From contig NZ_JAAGMG010000101.1 of the NCBI RefSeq assembly GCF_010548525.1, positions 1 to 54,782 on the forward strand: 54,782 nt of DNA, written 5' to 3'. The number at the start of each line of letters is the position of its first letter. Positions within the stretch are counted from its first letter, which is position 1. The notes below the pieces were generated by a model. It had not been told where the DNA came from. It made no database searches and was given only the letters and a program-made list of their open reading frames with translations. A program made the position numbers and the translations under genes. The DNA comes from Streptomyces sp. SID14478 (GTDB lineage: Bacteria > Actinomycetota > Actinomycetes > Streptomycetales > Streptomycetaceae). Below are positions 51,338-54,782 of the stretch, in pieces.

Positions 51338-52119
51338 AGCCCCTCCTCCCCGGTCGTCGGACCCTGACGCCATCGTGGCCTGCCCGGGTCGTCGAGACCA
51401 GAGGTCGTTCCGTCGACGGCCGGGGGCTCTGGGTGGGAAGCGTCGCCCCGGAGCTGCGGCTGATGCGCGGGAGGCTGTCGGGGCGTCGGCTCGTGTGAGC
51501 AGGCATCGGCGCCCGCGGCGGCAGACCTCGGCGAAGGCAGGAGTCGGGGGGTGGGCCGGGCGGGGTCGGCCGTGGGCGCGGCGGGTTCGGCGGCCGGCAG
51601 GGTGCGAGGCGGCGACTCGCTCGGCGCGATGGCAGGTGGAGCGCCCGCAGACGGGGTGCTCGCTGTCTCTGCCTCGACGCTGCTCGACATGGTGTCCGGG
51701 GCACCGGCGGACGGGGTCGTCCCGGTCTCCGGCGCTTCGGCGCCGACCTGTTGCCAGTTGCCGGTCACCGCCTCGTTCACCGTTTGGATGCGGCTGAGCT
51801 GAGTGAGCAGCATGGGGGCCGACATGCCGACCACGACGGCTGCGTACTCTCCGTTGATCTGCCCCGTCCGACCCAACAGTGCGGCGGTTCCCGCGCCAAG
51901 GAGGCAGTGCACGAAGGCCGCCGCGACGTCGACGGAGGGGTCGAAGTAGGCGGGGAAGCGCGGGCGGTTCTCCGGTGTCGCCTGTGCCGCTCCTGCCGCG
52001 ACCAACTGGCGATGGGCGAGGCGATCAACCCGCCAGGACGTGAACCGGGCATAGAAATCCACGGCACCCCGCAGCAGGCCGCCGGCTCCTCCCAGCAGGG
52101 CTAACGTCGTGACGTCCAC
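51334..52119 (-). CDS. Membrane-associated protein with Pro/Ala-rich tail, 261 aa
   Basis: From GTG 52119 (MDVTTLALLGGAGGLLRGAV...) the protein has a first hydrophobic segment, a conserved-looking YARFTSWRVDRLAHRQLVAAG, a second hydrophobic stretch (AAAFVHCLLGAGTAALLG), and a third (EYAAVVVGMSAPMLL). About 110 residues of Pro/Ala/Thr-rich, low-complexity tail follow. GGGGAG lies just before the GTG. The same frame is open upstream into an XRE-like fragment, but that join looks accidental. It overlaps the next gene by 4 bases, so the pair is coupled. No family recognised. Confidence 0.7.
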   Translation of the reverse strand: MDVTTLALLGGAGGLLRGAVDFYARFTSWRVDRLAHRQLVAAGAAQATPENRPRFPAYFDPSVDVAAAFVHCLLGAGTAALLGRTGQINGEYAAVVVGMSAPMLLTQLSRIQTVNEAVTGNWQQVGAEAPETGTTPSAGAPDTMSSSVEAETASTPSAGAPPAIAPSESPPRTLPAAEPAAPTADPARPTPRLLPSPRSAAAGADACSHEPTPRQPPAHQPQLRGDASHPEPPAVDGTTSGLDDPGRPRWRQGPTTGEEGL

Positions 52120-52461
52120 GGTCTCCCCGGGCTGGTGGCGCCGACGTCGGGCGGCGAGCTTACGAGCATTGACCGAGCGTATGGCCGGGCGCGAGTCGAA
52201 TGGAAGGCCAACTGTCCTCGGAACATGCGAACTTGGAAGGAACGGGCTGGCGGTCGATGAAATCCGCATCGCGCCTGCCTTCCGCGTTCCGTGCACCGCT
52301 TGCTCGAACGTCGCGGCCACCATGCACCCCAACGCCTCCGCGATCCGCGCAAGCAGCGGCAGCGTAGGAACGTCCCGCCCATTCTCGATGCGGGAGATCG
52401 CGGTCTGTTCCGTTCCGACCATGCCGGCCAACTGGGCCTGTGACAGGCTGCGTTCGCGGCG
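52120..52461 (-). pseudogene. XRE-like helix-turn-helix remnant
   Basis: In the frame opening after TGA at 52462-52464 the sequence reads RRERSLSQAQLAGMVGTEQT followed by AISRIENGRD and LLARIAEALGCMVAATFEQ, a good XRE helix-turn-helix of the kind found in HigA-type antitoxins. No start codon precedes the first helix, and the N-terminal part is missing. After AATFEQ the frame continues with unrelated sequence into the membrane gene. I call it a truncated pseudogene. Confidence 0.6.
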
Positions 52462-52464
52462 TCA

Positions 52465-52640
52465 GCGGCATACGAACCGGGCGCGAGCTGAGGCTCCCGC
52501 TGAGTGCGCAGGCGGTGCGCGACCTGCTGATGGCGTGCCTTGGGGCTCATCATCATGAGGATCTGGCCCTGACTGATCTCGGGCCAGCGCACAGCTTCCG
52601 ACTCGTTGCCGAAGCCCTCGCGAAGGGCGTCTCGGAACGC
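52465..52640 (-). pseudogene. Uma2-like (DUF820) gene fragment
   Basis: The frame contains SEAVRWPEISQGQILMMMSP followed by KARHQQVAHRLRTQ, which looks like the start of a Uma2 (DUF820) nuclease-like protein. It then changes into the XRE remnant in another frame. No start codon with a ribosome site and no catalytic Asp/Glu-Lys part are present. It lies directly after the SEC-C gene stop. The family call is tentative. Confidence 0.4.
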
Positions 52641-52645
52641 CTCCC

Positions 52646-53692
52646 TCAGACCGCTCCGCCATGGCACTCCCCGTACGAACTCCCCGACCCGCACCAACAC
52701 CCCGCAGACGCCTCCGGCGGCCAAGCCGCCGCCCGGCCCCGCGCGGCCAGCGTCGTGGCGTACTGGGGGAGCAGGGAGACGTCCTCCGGTGAGGATGCCT
52801 CGGAGGCCGCGAAGGCCTCGTAGGACGGGACCGTGCCGGTCACGATGCCCAGGTTGCCCGTGCCGGAGGCGGAGAGTTCCCTCAGCGCCTCCTCTATCGA
52901 CGCCAAGTGCGCCTCGTAGGACGGGTATTCGGAGGACAGGGACGGGTACGCCGCCAGGAGTTCCGTGTACTCCGGCGACGGCCAGTGCAGGACCGCCACC
53001 GGGAACGGGCGGGACAGGGCCTCCCGGTACGTGCCCAGCTCCGCGCGGAGGCGGTCGATCTCGGCCCTGAGCTCCGCCGGGTTGTCCGAGCCGAGCGCCC
53101 ACAGGCGCTTGGGGTCGTGGAGTTCGTCCAGGGAGACCGGGGCGCGGTTGACGCGGTCCGCGAGGGCGTCCCAGTCGTCGTGGTCCGCGCCGAGGAGACG
53201 GCGGACGCGGTGGCGGCCCAGGAGGAGGGGGTGCTGCGCGAACGGGGGCGGGTCGCCGGCCGCGGTACCGGCCGACTGCGGTGCCAGGAGTTCCAGCGCC
53301 TCCGTGAACGTCTCGTGCGCCTGCTCCAGCTCGTCGTGCGATTCGAGGGACTCGGCCACGATCACCCAGGGCGCCGGGTCCCGCGGGGCGCTCGTGCGCA
53401 GGCCCGTGATGATCGCCTGGGCCTCGGCCTCGTGACCGTACTCCCAGAGGTTCGCCGCCTTGAGGGCGCGGATCAGGGCCGGGTCATGGGCGTCCGGGGC
53501 GGCCAGCAGGGCGTCGTAGTGGGCCGTGGCGCGGTCGCGGGCGTCGGCCAGTTCGTAGTGGGCCGCGGCCTGGAGGAGCAGCGCTTCCGCGTCCTCGGGG
53601 TACATGGCCGCCGTGCGTTCCAGGCGCTCGGCTTCCGCTACGTGGTCGGCGTGCTCGTTCTCGGCGGGCGTGGCAGGCGTGTCGGGGCGCAT
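52646..53692 (-). CDS. TPR-like protein with SEC-C-type Cys motif
   Basis: The protein (348 residues from ATG 53692, or 351 from GTG 53701) is mostly helical, with TPR-like repeats at about 20-135 (EAERLERTAAMYPEDAEALLLQAAAHYELADA, ARDRATAHYDALLAAPDAHDP, LESHDELEQAHETFTEALELL). A central Glu/Arg-rich coiled segment follows, and a C-terminal CWCGSGSSYGECHG that resembles a SEC-C zinc motif. TACCGT ends seven bases before ATG 53692, so I favour that start. Function unknown; zinc binding is an inference from the Cys/His pattern. Confidence 0.82.
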   Translation of the reverse strand: MRPDTPATPAENEHADHVAEAERLERTAAMYPEDAEALLLQAAAHYELADARDRATAHYDALLAAPDAHDPALIRALKAANLWEYGHEAEAQAIITGLRTSAPRDPAPWVIVAESLESHDELEQAHETFTEALELLAPQSAGTAAGDPPPFAQHPLLLGRHRVRRLLGADHDDWDALADRVNRAPVSLDELHDPKRLWALGSDNPAELRAEIDRLRAELGTYREALSRPFPVAVLHWPSPEYTELLAAYPSLSSEYPSYEAHLASIEEALRELSASGTGNLGIVTGTVPSYEAFAASEASSPEDVSLLPQYATTLAARGRAAAWPPEASAGCWCGSGSSYGECHGGAV

Positions 53693-53758
53693 GGAGGACA
53701 CGGTACTGCCGCGCGGCCCTGGTGGGACCGCCCCTATCGGGCACGGGCCGGTGAGTGA

Positions 53759-54214
53759 TCAGTAGCGCCAGCTCACGTAGTCCCTCAGGTCGTTCAGGAG
53801 GTACGCCAGGCGCCAGATCACGACGGCCAGCGCGCCGGCCCACAGGGTGATCCCCACGCTCACGCCCGCGATGGCCTGCCGGTAGCGCGCGTCCGAGTCG
53901 AGTGCGGCCAGTTCCGGGTGGGCCGGGTCGAAGCGGATGCGGACCCTCGCGCCCTCCGGCAGGGCGCGGGCGGGGGCGGCGTCGTCGGGCAGGGCGCGTT
54001 CGTGCTCCGTGCCGTCGGCGGCCGTCCAGGAGACCACCGGGTGGAGCGTCGCGTACGTCGCCTCGCGCGAGGCCACGTGGCCGGTGACCGTCGCCTCCAG
54101 CACGGTGCCCGTGGTGCGCCGCAGGATCTCCGTGAGCAGCTGGACGGCGCACGACACCGTCAGTGCCAGCCCGGCGACGAACGGGATCAGGGCCAGTAGC
54201 CAAAGGGCGCTCAT
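53759..54214 (-). CDS. DUF3592 membrane protein
   Basis: The 151-residue protein has a first helix (LWLLALIPFVAGLALTVSCAVQLL), a soluble DUF3592-type middle (ATVTGHVASREATYATLHPVVSWTAADGTEHERALP, ALPEGARVRIRFDPAHPE), and a second helix (GITLWAGALAVVIWRLAYLL). DUF3592 proteins are often small membrane proteins of unknown role. ATG 54214 was chosen because the first helix starts there; TACTGT lies eight bases upstream. It is divergent from the sortase gene. Confidence 0.87.
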   Translation of the reverse strand: MSALWLLALIPFVAGLALTVSCAVQLLTEILRRTTGTVLEATVTGHVASREATYATLHPVVSWTAADGTEHERALPDDAAPARALPEGARVRIRFDPAHPELAALDSDARYRQAIAGVSVGITLWAGALAVVIWRLAYLLNDLRDYVSWRY

Positions 54215-54297
54215 GGAGCGAGACAGTAGTCGGCTCCCTGCGCGCCAATCGACGTCCAGGCATGGAAAGTTGAGGCCGCTCGATCTATCTTGCGCCC

Positions 54298-54782
54298 GTG
54301 CTGCAGCGTAAGGACGACGCCAGGAACGGCAGGAACGGCAGGAACGGCGACGACGGCGTGGGGCGGCCCAATGTCGTGGCACAAGGGCGCCCGGCTCCAC
54401 GTGTTTCCCGCATCTCCCGTATCCCACGTATCTCCCGTATCCCGCACCTCGCGCGCAGCTCGTGGATCTCACGCGACGTACGTATGTCGCGCACCGCACG
54501 TACCTCACGCCCCGCGCCGCCCCCGCGGTCCGCCCTCGGCCGCGTCCTGTGGACCGGCGCCGAGGTCACCGTCACCGTCGGGCTCGTCCTGCTCCTGCTC
54601 GTCGTGCATCAGCTGTGGTGGACCAACCGGCAGGCCAAGGCCGACGCCGGGCACAAGGTGCAGGCCCTGGAGCGGGAGTGGCAGCGGGCGCCGGCCGACG
54701 GGGCCCCGGACGCCGACGACCTCGACGACCCCGCCGTCACCCCGTCCGACGCAGGCACGCCCGCCGCCGGGGCCGGCGCAGG
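54298..54782 (+). CDS. Class E sortase, N-terminal part (cut by window edge)
   Basis: The frame from GTG 54298 stays open to the end of the window (161 codons). It begins with a long polar region having three AGGAACGGC-encoded RNG repeats and an Arg/Ser/Ile run (SRISRIPRISRIP). A membrane helix follows (VTVTVGLVLLLLVVHQLWW) and then TNRQAKADAGHKVQALEREW. This matches the N-terminus of class E sortases, which attach proteins to the peptidoglycan. The catalytic Cys and His are beyond the window. TATCTT (54286-54291) ends six bases before the GTG, indicating a leaderless start. The family call rests on the N-terminal segment only. Confidence 0.75.
   Translation, partial: MLQRKDDARNGRNGRNGDDGVGRPNVVAQGRPAPRVSRISRIPRISRIPHLARSSWISRDVRMSRTARTSRPAPPPRSALGRVLWTGAEVTVTVGLVLLLLVVHQLWWTNRQAKADAGHKVQALEREWQRAPADGAPDADDLDDPAVTPSDAGTPAAGAGA

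Noticed and set aside
51334..52431. One fused protein with an XRE head and a membrane tail
   Set aside because: The frame is open, but the XRE part lacks its start and first residues, and a good ribosome site (GGGGAG) precedes GTG 52119, so two units are more likely.

Overview
The window is very G+C-rich, with GTG and ATG starts, strong GGAGG ribosome binding sites and many leaderless starts. Together with gene content (tandem GlcNAc-type PTS permeases with DasR-type operators, a mec-cysO-cysM sulfur operon, DUF397/XRE pairs, a class E sortase) this points to a Streptomyces chromosome. From about 0.6 to 34 kb the gene order resembles, from memory, the S. coelicolor core around SCO2920 to SCO2890; I could not check this.

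Region 1 (1-10.5 kb): a secreted M6 metalloprotease, a nicotinamide salvage pair (pncB-pncA), clpS with a DUF2017 gene, an amino acid permease, and a sulfur-carrier cysteine pathway (mec, a Cys-containing leader peptide, cysO, cysM). Region 2 (10.5-18 kb): intergenic repeats, a membrane-anchored PemK-like protein, a metallo-hydrolase, the nagE2/nagE1/nagF PTS block with two DasR operator regions, rph, a lipoprotein, rdgB and tRNA-Leu(UAG). Region 3 (18-34.4 kb): a broken HNH gene, two MFS transporters, bcp, a GroES-like protein, a guanidine-III riboswitch in front of an SMR guanidinium exporter, a class A PBP, a three-gene ABC exporter, a DUF1707 protein, an SGNH hydrolase, DUF445, and an AraC-type regulator with a VOC protein.

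Region 4 (about 34.5-52.6 kb) is accessory. It holds a wHTH/zinc-ribbon protein, a DinB-like protein, a whiJ/abaA-type trio (XRE, DUF397, HATPase), a seven-gene minus-strand operon, a coupled pair of membrane proteins and fragments of Uma2- and XRE-like genes. The operon (49981 down to 40040) reads vsr, Z1 ATPase, PD-(D/E)XK protein, MutL/MORC-like GHKL ATPase, an unrecognised protein, a large protein with a cytosine-methyltransferase fold, and a complete cytosine-5 methyltransferase. Neighbouring genes overlap by 1-4 bases or are separated by 10 or 54 bases. I read it as a restriction or phage-defence system related to MZA/MORC-type systems but combined with a methylase module. In the large methyltransferase-like protein the catalytic PC motif reads PR (Arg392), so it is probably a catalytically dead partner. 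This is the most interesting system in the window.

Region 5 (52.6 kb to end): a TPR/SEC-C-like protein, a DUF3592 membrane protein and the 5' end of a class E sortase gene cut by the window edge.
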